Assembly (NCBI GenBank): GCA_900541335.1
Contig: UQJC01000046.1
Coordinates: 1 to 15,980, forward strand
Direction of reading: 5' to 3'
Length of the DNA: 15,980 bases
Source of the DNA: an uncultured Prevotella sp.
GTDB lineage: Bacteria > Bacteroidota > Bacteroidia > Bacteroidales > Bacteroidaceae
Shown here: positions 6,892 through 14,498 of the stretch, piece by piece
Position numbering within the stretch: the stretch's first letter is position 1
Layout of the letters: each line of letters begins with the position of its first letter
Made by a program: the position numbers and the translations under genes
The notes under the pieces: generated by a model
Databases searched by the model: none
Told to the model about the DNA's origin: nothing
Seen by the model: only the letters and a program-made list of their open reading frames with translations

Positions 6892-6934
6892 ATAAAAAAG
6901 AGAAACCTTCCACTTCATCAGAGGGAGGTTTCTC
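6892..6934 (-). terminator. Rho-independent terminator of the TPR gene, likely bidirectional
   Basis: A 9-bp perfect stem (GAGAAACCT 6900-6908, AGGTTTCTC 6926-6934) is followed on the minus strand by CTTTTTTATT and on the plus strand by CTTTTTAT. It sits 30 nt past the TPR stop codon. Confidence 0.85.
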
Positions 6935-6963
6935 CTTTTTATAGGAAGGGTATCAGCAATAAA

Positions 6964-8481
6964 TTACTTATTCATGCTCTTTAATGTAGCATCGAAGTTC
7001 TTAGCACTGCTACTTTCGGGATCAGCCTTCAACATCAAGTCAACATACTTACGACACATGTCGAAGTTTTCCTTCTGTGCATAGTAGAATGCGAGATACT
7101 GCGCTGCCAAGTGACGGAAAGGATTTGCACCCAATACATCTTCTTCCTTTGACTTGCCATCGCCTTCAGCAGGCATCATCGCCAAAGCCTTTTCATAGAG
7201 TTCACGGGGCTTGTCCTGAGGCTTAGAAGCATCCGTAATGTAAAGAGCAGCCTGCTGCATTACAGCCTTGTAATAATCAGGCTCCTTCTCAAGAACCTTA
7301 GCAAAAGCAGAGTCACCAGCAATAACATACTCCATCTTCTTGATAGAGTCATTCGTCATACGCGTAGCCTTCAAATACTCCTGACCCAAACCGAAGTAGT
7401 CGGTAATGTCCACCTTATCACCCTTCTTATCAAGGTAAGTCTTGTAGGTAGCGATAGCCTTATCGGCCTCCTTGTTGCGACTATAAAGCTTAGCCAACTC
7501 CTTATAGTTATTGAGCTTAGACTCGTCTTTCTTTACAGCCTTCTCGTAAGCGGCAACAGCGGCAGGAATATCATCCTTCTCCTTTGCCAAAGCTGCTGCA
7601 TATTCATAGTCAAGCGCAATGTAGAAGCTGTCTGCATATTCAGGATCTGAAAGATAAGCAGCTGCTTCTTCTGCCACCTTAACAGCACCATCAATGTCGA
7701 TAGACTCAGCAATCTTATTAACCTTAGCAAAGAAGTCCATACGACGGATTACCATATCCTTCGGTGCCAAAGGAAGCAATTCAGCAGTTAACTCCGTAAT
7801 GCGGGCAAAGTCAGCTTGTGAATAAAGTGACTGAAGGAAGTTTTCACAAGAATGGATGTCCAAGGTTGCATCCTTCGGAGCTGCCTTGTAATAATCTTCA
7901 TAGTTCTTGATGGCATCCTTATACTGGTCAAGCTTATAATAGATGTCACCCAAGTCCTTAGAAGCAATATAATAACTCGGATCTACTTCCTTAATCTTAT
8001 TCAATGCATCGATAGCCACGTGGGGATTTACATTCTTATATACGAATGCATTACGCTTCAAGGCAGCAACGTTTTCAGGTTCAATCGTCAATACTTCATC
8101 AAACTTCTGTCCGGCATCACCCCAACGCTGAGCCTTCATGTACACCTCACCTGAGAACATCAAACCAGGGATATAGGTAGGATCGAGCTCATAAACAGCC
8201 TTAGCACACTGGCTTGCGGCAGGATAGTTATCCTTGTCGAGGAAGAAAGTACCTACAGCTACTAAGTCTTCCTTGTTACCCTTGATCTTACGGGAGAGCT
8301 TCATGAAGATTTTGTTAGCCTCTTCAGGATCTTCCATGTTCTTGGCAACGACCTCTTCAGCCATAGTTTGCCACTCGGGATTCAAGGGAGGACAGTCATA
8401 ACTTCTTTGAGCCTGTGCTCCATTCACGCCCAATGCCAAAAGGGCGGACATCGCGAATACGCGGAAAAAGTTCTTTTTCAT
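6964..8481 (-). CDS. Secreted tetratricopeptide-repeat protein of the exb/tonB cluster
   Basis: This 505-residue protein has a signal peptide (MKKNFFRVFAMSALLALGVNGAQA, cleavage near AQA-Q). The mature part consists almost wholly of TPR-type helical pairs. Clear repeat cores include YIPGLMFSGEVYMKAQRWGD, YIASKDLGDIYYKLDQYKDA and NNYKELAKLYSRNKEADKA. No catalytic motif is seen. The signal sequence has no lipobox cysteine, so the protein is probably periplasmic. It is the last gene of the exbB-exbD-exbD-tonB-pstS-TPR block. Its own -7 element lies about 80 nt upstream. TPR arrays are protein-binding scaffolds, so a role beside the TonB system is reasonable by position but not shown. Low-complexity Ala/Lys/Asp content is normal for such repeats. 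Confidence 0.85.
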   Translation of the reverse strand: MKKNFFRVFAMSALLALGVNGAQAQRSYDCPPLNPEWQTMAEEVVAKNMEDPEEANKIFMKLSRKIKGNKEDLVAVGTFFLDKDNYPAASQCAKAVYELDPTYIPGLMFSGEVYMKAQRWGDAGQKFDEVLTIEPENVAALKRNAFVYKNVNPHVAIDALNKIKEVDPSYYIASKDLGDIYYKLDQYKDAIKNYEDYYKAAPKDATLDIHSCENFLQSLYSQADFARITELTAELLPLAPKDMVIRRMDFFAKVNKIAESIDIDGAVKVAEEAAAYLSDPEYADSFYIALDYEYAAALAKEKDDIPAAVAAYEKAVKKDESKLNNYKELAKLYSRNKEADKAIATYKTYLDKKGDKVDITDYFGLGQEYLKATRMTNDSIKKMEYVIAGDSAFAKVLEKEPDYYKAVMQQAALYITDASKPQDKPRELYEKALAMMPAEGDGKSKEEDVLGANPFRHLAAQYLAFYYAQKENFDMCRKYVDLMLKADPESSSAKNFDATLKSMNK

Positions 8482-8559
8482 ATATCGTTTGGTTGAATTC
8501 TATGAGAATACTCCTTGCACTTTTGCAGCAAAATGATACGTTTCACAGCAAATTCGTGG

Positions 8560-8567
8560 CAAAGATA
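8560..8567 (-). promoter_or_regulatory. -7 promoter element of the TPR gene
   Basis: TATCTTTG on the minus strand matches TAnnTTTG, 78 nt before the TPR start codon. No clear -33 is seen. It suggests the TPR gene can be expressed independently of the upstream genes. No terminator is visible in 8482-8708, so readthrough from the PstS-like gene is also possible. Confidence 0.5.
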
Positions 8568-8708
8568 CGAATTTATCGAGAGAGTTTCAGCCACCCTATC
8601 ATTTTTTACCTGCCAGGCACGAAGGGTGAGCATAGCCCAGTCATGGATAAGAGCGCGAAAGATGATAAAAGAAGATAAATACTACAGAAAGATAATTCGC
8701 TACGCTGG

Positions 8709-9659
8709 TTACTCGTTGACATTAACAGCCTTCACCTGTACTGGGGTTATCGGTAAAAGCTGGGAGTTGTTACAGATAATGGTCTGACCCTTCTGACCTT
8801 TCGCAAAGAAATAGAAATTGCGAACCAAGGACTGCGAACGAGGATCGGTATGGATTATATAAACGGAACGCAAAAGAGGATAATCACCCGTAGCAATATA
8901 ATATTGGTAGGGACGCACAAACTTCGCATTTTCGCCACTGTAACGGCTCACACGCATCACATGGAAATCAAGTCCTGAAAAGTCCGACAAAGGTGAAGCA
9001 GCATCTCCCTTGACCCAATTGGTTCCGATTACACCAATCAACTCAGGATTGGACTTAATCATATCCAACACAGACTCATTCGTTCCACCTTCAGAAGCAT
9101 AGACATTACCTTTAACGGGTTCACCCGCACACAGCGAATCTTGCATAAAACGAACGGTACTGGAACCAGAATGGTCGAATACCAACTTCAACTCACCTTT
9201 GCGCTTAGAATGAGACAACTGCTCCCAACGAGTAATGCGACCAGTGACAATTCCTTTAATTTCATCGAGCGTAATGAGCGAATCGGTATTTGCTTTATTC
9301 ACAACCAATGCAATGGCATCGGTTGCAATCAACGCTTGGTTTGCTGAAAGAGTATGACCCTTGACAATCTTCTTTTCATTGTCAGTCAACTTACGCGTTG
9401 CAATACACATACGCACGCTGTCGTTGACCAAAAGACGGATAGCAGAATCTTCACTGACATACACAGGCTTCATATCTGCCTCCACATTTGCCTTGCCAAA
9501 AGTCTCCACCAAATTTTCCATAATGGGCTTAAAGGTCTCGTCTATGGCAAGTTTAACTTCATACTCCTTCATCCAATTGCCATTCGCCTTCTTGCCACCA
9601 TTACAGGATGCAAAGAGCAAAGATACAAGGATAAAGAGTATAGATGCTGATTTATTCAT
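8709..9659 (-). CDS. PstS-family phosphate-binding lipoprotein
   Basis: This 316-residue protein is exported as a lipoprotein. Hydrophobic residues 5-18 end in the lipobox LFASC, with Cys19 as the acylated residue. The rest matches the PstS-like periplasmic binding fold (PBP_like_2), with a phosphate-binding loop of the type DHSGSSTVRFMQD followed by GGTNESVLDMIKSNPELIGVIG. PstS proteins normally deliver phosphate to the PstCAB ABC transporter. No pstC, pstA or pstB is in this window. Instead the gene follows tonB, so it may be a sensor or adaptor of the TonB system rather than a transport component. It is preceded by a terminator and its own -7 element, so it is a separate transcription unit from tonB. 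I leave the symbol blank because its partner is uncertain. Confidence 0.85.
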   Translation of the reverse strand: MNKSASILFILVSLLFASCNGGKKANGNWMKEYEVKLAIDETFKPIMENLVETFGKANVEADMKPVYVSEDSAIRLLVNDSVRMCIATRKLTDNEKKIVKGHTLSANQALIATDAIALVVNKANTDSLITLDEIKGIVTGRITRWEQLSHSKRKGELKLVFDHSGSSTVRFMQDSLCAGEPVKGNVYASEGGTNESVLDMIKSNPELIGVIGTNWVKGDAASPLSDFSGLDFHVMRVSRYSGENAKFVRPYQYYIATGDYPLLRSVYIIHTDPRSQSLVRNFYFFAKGQKGQTIICNNSQLLPITPVQVKAVNVNE

Positions 9660-9718
9660 GTGTACTAAATATTAGAAGATGAGTAGATGTGAAAGTGCGT
9701 CACAAAAGAACGCGATGC

Positions 9719-9726
9719 CAAAGGTA
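9719..9726 (-). promoter_or_regulatory. -7 promoter element of the PstS-like gene
   Basis: TACCTTTG on the minus strand matches TAnnTTTG, 59 nt before the start codon. A TTTG (9751-9754) lies upstream at a rather long 24-nt spacing. Confidence 0.55.
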
Positions 9727-9833
9727 GTGAAAAGGTTTTGAGCGTAAGTACAAATCACGAATATAAAAGTATGAAGATGTGTTGCCAGAAGGAAGATTAT
9801 CTGATTGAAACGGGTGATCAGACTGCATACAAT

Positions 9834-9868
9834 AAAAAAACGGACACCAAGCATACACTTGATGTCCG
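9834..9868 (-). terminator. Rho-independent terminator of the exbB-exbD-exbD-tonB operon
   Basis: An 11-bp stem (9841-9851 with 9858-9868) contains one position that is G-U on the minus strand but a mismatch on the plus strand. The minus strand is therefore the intended one. It is followed by TTTTTTTATT. It begins 33 nt after the tonB stop codon. Confidence 0.88.
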
Positions 9869-9901
9869 CCTATTGTTAGAGAAAAATCTTACGAATTCAA
9901 A

Positions 9902-10762
9902 TTACTGAATACGGAAGCGAATCGGCAAACGGAACCATACAGGAACCGGATGACCCTGCTGCTTAGCAGGAACGAAGCGCTTCAACTTACGAACCACGTC
10001 AGCTGCGGCTTCATCACATTCGCGAGAGAGTGACTTTTCAATCTTGACAGCACTTACAGAACCGTCAACGTCAACCTTGAATCGAAGGATTACCGTACCC
10101 TGAAGCTCCTGCTCCTGTGCAATAGCCGGGTAAACGAGGTTCTTAGAAACGAAGCTCAAAAGGGCAGCTTCACCACCAGGATAAGTAGCAGGTACTTCCA
10201 CGATAGCGTTATCAACCACTTCGGGTTCCTTGGGAGGAACTGAAGTACCACCAGCCTGCTGGTTTTCCTTCAAGTCGTCGATATTGATACCCGTACCGCC
10301 CGTTTCGTTGATGTAGTCTTGAGATGCGATAGCAAACTTACTCTTAGTAAGTTCGTCCTGTGTCTTCAACTCCTTAGAGTGATCCACATGCGCATCGTCT
10401 ACGATCTTAGGAACAGTAAACTGGATTGATGACTTAACAGCCACCTTTTCGAGAGGCTTCTCGTATTCCAGTTTGGGTTCTTCGCGTTTCTTTTCTTCTT
10501 TCTTCGGTTCGTCCTTCTTCAATTCTTGCAGTTCGACCGTCGTTTCGATTTCGATATCCTTGCCCTTGTTGATAGCTGCTTCAACAGCTGACTTAGCAAA
10601 GATGAAAGCGACAATCGCTGCAATCATCAAAATGACAATAATAATCGCACGGAGTTGGAACTTGCCCTTGTTAGCGCGGTGACGATAAGCTCCGTACTCT
10701 TTATTACGTCCTTCAAATACCATTTCGCACCAATCGCGTGATGCTAAATCTACTTTAGACAT
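9902..10762 (-). CDS. tonB: Energy transducer TonB
   Basis: This 286-residue inner-membrane protein transmits proton-motive force from ExbB/ExbD to outer-membrane receptors. Residues 1-37 are a cytoplasmic leader with the Bacteroidota motif VFEGRNKEYGAY. A single membrane helix spans about 39-56. A Lys/Glu/Pro-rich periplasmic linker follows (about 80-110). The C-terminal TonB domain occupies about 205-286 (YPGGEAALLSFVSKNLVYP, then GTVILRFKVDVDGSV and the closing RLPIRFRIQ). Proteobacterial TonB lacks the long cytoplasmic leader. It begins 25 nt after the second exbD and is the last gene before the operon terminator. Confidence 0.95.
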   Translation of the reverse strand: MSKVDLASRDWCEMVFEGRNKEYGAYRHRANKGKFQLRAIIIVILMIAAIVAFIFAKSAVEAAINKGKDIEIETTVELQELKKDEPKKEEKKREEPKLEYEKPLEKVAVKSSIQFTVPKIVDDAHVDHSKELKTQDELTKSKFAIASQDYINETGGTGINIDDLKENQQAGGTSVPPKEPEVVDNAIVEVPATYPGGEAALLSFVSKNLVYPAIAQEQELQGTVILRFKVDVDGSVSAVKIEKSLSRECDEAAADVVRKLKRFVPAKQQGHPVPVWFRLPIRFRIQ

Positions 10763-10787
10763 ATACTTTATACTTCACTTATTGTTA

Positions 10788-11432
10788 TTACTGCGCAGTG
10801 CCGTTCTTCAAAGCCTCAATCTTAGCCTTGTCGCCGTCTACGAAATTATCAATCACATAGCGTCCAATGCTGCAAATCTGCATTTCGTCCAAAACCTGAA
10901 GCAAGTTAGCATAAGTTGCCTTGTCAGAAGCCTTGATGATTACGTTGGGCGTGTAGTCCGCGTTCTTAATCTTATTCAAGCGCTCTTTAAAGTCAGCCTT
11001 AATCTTCTGTTCAGCCTGAACGTTAGAGGTTTGCTTCTTAGCAAATTCAGCCTTCAACTCAGAAACTTCTTTCAGCGCACGAGGGTTTGACTCGAGCAAC
11101 ACCTTACGGATGCCGTTCTTGCCGTACTCGGTCTGGAAAAGTTTACCTTCGTTGGGAATATCCGTACCCCCGTCAGGTTTACCCTTAAAGTAGTAAATCG
11201 TGTTGTTCTCGTCAATGAGGATCGTAATTGCCTTAGAAGCGGCAATCTGGCTACGGTTTTCTTCCTTGATATCCTCTTTGTCCGAAGGCATGTTGATCTG
11301 CATGGTCTGCGGTTTCAACAAAGTCGTACAAAGCATAAAGAAAGTCACGAGCAACATGATCATATCCACCATCGGCGTGAAGTCCACGCGAGAGTTCATT
11401 TTTTTCTGTTTACTTCCACCTTTTTTTGCCAT
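10788..11432 (-). CDS. exbD: Biopolymer transport protein ExbD, second paralogue
   Basis: This 214-residue inner-membrane protein is a proton-channel partner of ExbB. After a basic cytoplasmic N-terminus (MAKKGGSKQKK) comes VDFTPMVDMIMLLVTFFMLCT, the single membrane helix. Asp23 is the equivalent of the essential proton-carrying Asp25 of E. coli ExbD. The remainder is a periplasmic domain longer than in proteobacterial ExbD (about 140 residues in all). It is 14 nt downstream of the first exbD and 25 nt upstream of tonB. It differs clearly from the first paralogue in its periplasmic part, so the two are not a recent duplication. Two A7 runs occur near the start codon. Confidence 0.93.
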   Translation of the reverse strand: MAKKGGSKQKKMNSRVDFTPMVDMIMLLVTFFMLCTTLLKPQTMQINMPSDKEDIKEENRSQIAASKAITILIDENNTIYYFKGKPDGGTDIPNEGKLFQTEYGKNGIRKVLLESNPRALKEVSELKAEFAKKQTSNVQAEQKIKADFKERLNKIKNADYTPNVIIKASDKATYANLLQVLDEMQICSIGRYVIDNFVDGDKAKIEALKNGTAQ

Positions 11433-11446
11433 AACTTTTGTTTGAT

Positions 11447-12055
11447 TTAGTCATCTACGCCTTTGAGAGCCGTGATGAGGTTGTAACGGTTCTCTTTAAT
11501 TTCGCGCAGAGAGTCCATAACTCTTTTAATTACGGCGTAGGAAGTAGTCTTATCAGCCTTGATAGCGATATTCATACCTTCGCCACACGCTTCACGCGCT
11601 GTGCTTACCCAAGTCTTCAACTCGTTGTGTACGCTGTCGCAAGGAATACCGGCCTCAGGATTCTTCGTCAGAATCTCGTTCTTGTTTTCAGCCGCGAGCC
11701 AACCCTTAACTGTGTTGAGCGGCGTACCGAAAGTCGGAGCCTGTGCAAAAGCTTCCACTTCTGCAGGAGTGAGGTCGAGTTTATCCGCTTCGTTCATCGC
11801 CTGGGCGAGTTTGCGAAGTCCTTCGGGTGAATCCATCGTCATAAAAATCTTACCATTCTTCTCAACGAAAATCGTCAACAAGTTGTTGGCAGGAATCTTG
11901 ACGTCAGATACCGAACCAGGAGTGTTAACCTTAATCGGTTCTTCCTTGACAAAAGTTGCAGTCAGCATGAAAAAGGTAAGCAGCAGGACCATGACATCGC
12001 TCATAGGCGTCATGTCTATGAACGTATCTTGTTTTGTTACTTTAAAACGTCCCAT
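11447..12055 (-). CDS. exbD: Biopolymer transport protein ExbD, first paralogue
   Basis: This 202-residue inner-membrane protein has one N-terminal membrane helix (IDMTPMSDVMVLLLTFFMLTA) carrying the conserved aspartate at residue 20. A periplasmic domain of about 165 residues follows. It works with ExbB to convert proton flow into TonB movement. It starts 23 nt after exbB and ends 14 nt before the second exbD, so all are co-transcribed. Two consecutive, divergent exbD genes are common in Bacteroidota. Whether they form a mixed dimer in the ExbB pentamer is not known from the sequence. Confidence 0.93.
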   Translation of the reverse strand: MGRFKVTKQDTFIDMTPMSDVMVLLLTFFMLTATFVKEEPIKVNTPGSVSDVKIPANNLLTIFVEKNGKIFMTMDSPEGLRKLAQAMNEADKLDLTPAEVEAFAQAPTFGTPLNTVKGWLAAENKNEILTKNPEAGIPCDSVHNELKTWVSTAREACGEGMNIAIKADKTTSYAVIKRVMDSLREIKENRYNLITALKGVDD

Positions 12056-12078
12056 GTCTTAAATACCTTTTTATGCGA

Positions 12079-12951
12079 TTAGTGAGTTGCAGAGAAAGTT
12101 TCTACGATCGTGAAACCAACTTCATCAAGAGAGAAAGTCAAACGGTCAATCTTGTTCGTGTAGTAGTTGTAAGAAATAACAGCGAGAGCACCCGTTGCGA
12201 TACCAGAAGCCGTATTTACGAGGGCCTCAGAAATACCGGTAGAAAGAGCTGAAGAGTCAGCACCACCATCGCCACTAGCCATAGCAGAGAATGACTTGAT
12301 CATACCCAACACCGTACCGAACAAACCAGCCAACGTACCGAGCGTTACGATTGTACCGATGATAGGAAGGTTTTCCTGCATCATAGGCATTTCGAGAGCC
12401 GTAGCTTCTTCGAGTTCCTTCTGGATAGAAAGAATCTTCTGTTCCTTCGTAAGAACAGTGTTCTCTTCCATTTCCTTGTACTTCTTAAGCGTAGCACCTA
12501 CTACGTTAGCTACAGAACCACGCTGAGCGTCGCAGATCTGCTGAGCCTTTGCCATATCGTTCTGCTTGAGAGCAACCTTGATATCAGCAACGAACTTCGT
12601 CAAGCTCGTACGACCGTAAGCGTTACGGATAGCGAAGAAACGTTCAATAGAAAGAGCAACTACAGTAATAAGGAGTGTCCAAATGATAGGCACAACGAAA
12701 CCACCCTTATAAACGGTACCCATCAAGTTTGCGGGTTCGTAAACTTCACCTTCGGGCAAGAAGAAAGAGAACATCTGAGATGCACCTTCAGCACCCTTAA
12801 AGTTGCTGATGTGACCGAAACCAAATACATAGATTGCTTCTGCGATCAATGCGCAGACAATAATAACAGAAAGACCAGACTTAATGCCGGTGAAACCTTG
12901 AGACTGTTTCTTGGGTGCACCCTTAGGTGCAGTAGCATTGGTTGTTGCCAT
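12079..12951 (-). CDS. exbB: MotA/TolQ/ExbB proton channel family protein
   Basis: This 290-residue inner-membrane protein is the channel-forming subunit of the TonB energising complex. Hydrophobic segments lie at about residues 25-46 and 84-104, then a cytoplasmic domain, then about 200-222 and 245-265. The MotA_ExbB signature is the stretch LPIIGTIVTLGTLAGLFGTV followed by the conserved GISEALVNTASGIATGALAVI. An Ala/Lys/Pro-rich N-terminus and an extra first membrane segment are features of Bacteroidota homologues. It is the first gene of the operon, behind a promoter with both elements. TolQ is the alternative assignment, but the adjacent tonB favours ExbB. Confidence 0.94.
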   Translation of the reverse strand: MATTNATAPKGAPKKQSQGFTGIKSGLSVIIVCALIAEAIYVFGFGHISNFKGAEGASQMFSFFLPEGEVYEPANLMGTVYKGGFVVPIIWTLLITVVALSIERFFAIRNAYGRTSLTKFVADIKVALKQNDMAKAQQICDAQRGSVANVVGATLKKYKEMEENTVLTKEQKILSIQKELEEATALEMPMMQENLPIIGTIVTLGTLAGLFGTVLGMIKSFSAMASGDGGADSSALSTGISEALVNTASGIATGALAVISYNYYTNKIDRLTFSLDEVGFTIVETFSATH

Positions 12952-13161
12952 TGTTGTAAAGATTAATTGTTTGTAGAAATTATGAGTTGATTATTTATTT
13001 ACTAACAGTTGCGTACAAACACTGCATTCAGAAGAAAGTTACCCAAAATAAGAATGAAGTGTGAGAAAGCTCTCTGTACTGCATCATAAAGTATATTCGT
13101 TTTGTCTGTCCTCACGAGCCATCTACCACTAAATTGGAGATAATGACCCATAAACTGCGGG
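12952..13161 (-). other. Long 5' leader of the exb operon, no gene seen
   Basis: About 200 nt separate the predicted transcription start from the exbB ATG. The leader is AT-rich near the start codon. I find no open frame, only weak hairpins, and no terminator. The remaining gap up to the lipoprotein terminator (13194-13386) also shows no gene. It has only a short GGAGC/GCTCC inverted repeat (13351-13372). Confidence 0.4.
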
Positions 13162-13193
13162 CAAATTTAGAAAGTTCCGTTTACTTAACCAAA
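13162..13193 (-). promoter_or_regulatory. Promoter of the exbB-exbD-exbD-tonB operon
   Basis: TAAATTTG at 13162-13169 is a perfect -7 element. TTTG at 13190-13193 is a perfect -33 element 20 nt upstream. This is the best two-part Bacteroidota promoter in the window. Confidence 0.75.
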
Positions 13194-13378
13194 TACAGCA
13201 CACCCTTTTTAGCATGCTTCACGGGATTGTAACGGTGAATACGACAAGGGAAAAATCACCACCTTAAATATCTCTCAGACTGCAGGTATACTGTGCTTAA
13301 AGTAAAAATGAACCTACCGTGTTTTGTAGCCTAAAGATTTCAATGAGGTCGGAGCAATTTCGCTATCGCTCCGTCTGC

Positions 13379-13426
13379 CAACGAAAATAGGTGGAGATAC
13401 GACTACCAATCGCGACCTCCACCTAT
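13379..13426 (-). terminator. Terminator of the coiled-coil lipoprotein gene
   Basis: A perfect 10-bp stem (ATAGGTGGAG 13387-13396, CTCCACCTAT 13417-13426) is followed on the minus strand by TTTTCGTT. It starts 27 nt past the stop codon. Confidence 0.65.
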
Positions 13427-13452
13427 CAACTTATCCTTAGTTATAGAGATGA

Positions 13453-14340
13453 TTACTTCTTCATATTCAAGCTACCCGAACCAATCATTTGGCCGTCAGC
13501 AAAAACAAAAGCAGTATAATTGCCTGCACCTAAGTATTCTGATATAGGTACATAAACGGTTACATGAGTTTCCTGTCCAGCATACTCTATGGTCTTAGCA
13601 GCTGAATAGCCAATCGAACGATTCTCATATTGGAACGTTCCTGTCTGACCTGCCACCTGCTGGTTGGGCTTCAACAAACGCACATAGACGGTACGGTTGC
13701 CTGCCGTTGCAGTCACATTTCGCGTAATGGTAAAGTTCACTGCAAAACGAGCAACATCCTTGCTCTTACGTGCACTCTTACCATTCTTCTTAAGAGGTGA
13801 TATGTTGACCCCCGTAGCATTGAGCTGTGCAGCAATAGCAACCTGTTCGTTGAGTTGCGTATTTTCGGCTTGAATATTGGTATTTTCGACACGTGTACGA
13901 GCAGCTGCAGCCAACGCTTCATCACGTTCACCAATCAGTGCCTGGTTTACGCGTTGCAAGGAGTCAACCTGACGAATGTAATCACGTAACACGGCTCGCA
14001 CGGTGGCCAACTCTTTCTTCAAACGCAAAATTTCAGCAGAACTGTTAGCCTTCGTATTCTTCAGCTCTTTCAGCAAAGCTTCCGCACGAGCTTGTTCCTC
14101 GTTTAAGCGTGCTATCAAGGAGTCATCCTTTACACTCTTCTTTAACTCACCATACTGGCTGGCAAATTCAGCATACTGGTTCTCCATTTCCCGCTTGTCG
14201 AGCTCTGCCAACTGACGGAGTTCTTGCAATTCCTTTTCTTTGTCTGCCAATTTCTTTTCTGTATCATTACATGACACAACAAAAGTACCGGCTGTAGAAA
14301 AGAGGAACAGACCTAAAAGCAAGTGGGTTATCTTCTTCAT
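13453..14340 (-). CDS. Coiled-coil lipoprotein of unknown function
   Basis: This 295-residue protein has a lipoprotein signal: a hydrophobic stretch (residues 4-22) ends in VVSC, with Cys24 as the likely acylated residue. Residues about 27-170 are rich in Glu, Lys, Leu, Ala and Gln with a heptad-like pattern (KKLADKEKELQELRQLAELD, then LRLKKELATVRAVLRDYIRQ). They predict a long coiled coil in the periplasm. The C-terminal 110 residues, after a basic KKNGKSARKSKD segment, are beta-rich (RFAVNFTITRNVTATAGNR, HVTVYVPISEYLGAGNYTAF) and probably form a compact domain. I do not recognise the family. Similar anchored coiled coils act as envelope spacers or scaffolds, but nothing here proves that. 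It lies 158 nt downstream of ilvE, and no TAnnTTTG element was found. Confidence 0.8.
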   Translation of the reverse strand: MKKITHLLLGLFLFSTAGTFVVSCNDTEKKLADKEKELQELRQLAELDKREMENQYAEFASQYGELKKSVKDDSLIARLNEEQARAEALLKELKNTKANSSAEILRLKKELATVRAVLRDYIRQVDSLQRVNQALIGERDEALAAAARTRVENTNIQAENTQLNEQVAIAAQLNATGVNISPLKKNGKSARKSKDVARFAVNFTITRNVTATAGNRTVYVRLLKPNQQVAGQTGTFQYENRSIGYSAAKTIEYAGQETHVTVYVPISEYLGAGNYTAFVFADGQMIGSGSLNMKK

Positions 14341-14452
14341 AATTCAGAATAATCGTAAGGATTAATAATAGGATAATGAGAAAGTGACCTCGAAGTGTCT
14401 TCTTATTCGGAATTTCATTGAGCGACCCAATCCCCAAGCCTTACAGCTTTCT

Positions 14453-14473
14453 AGAATAAAACCGCTCAAGCGG
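14453..14473 (-). terminator. Short terminator-like hairpin after ilvE
   Basis: On the minus strand, CCGC-TTGA-GCGG (14462-14473) is directly followed by TTTTATTCT. The stem is only 4 bp, so readthrough into the lipoprotein gene is plausible. Confidence 0.4.
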
Positions 14474-14498
14474 CAACTTCTCGGTTTGTTACGCAGGT

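Noticed and set aside
11397..11432. A7 runs near the start of the second exbD as a phase-variation or frameshift site
   Set aside because: Lysine-rich N-termini give such runs naturally, and seven As is short for phase variation.
11200..12062. Plus-strand open frames opposite the two exbD genes
   Set aside because: They mirror the exbD coding frames, have no plausible starts or promoters, and show no family motif.
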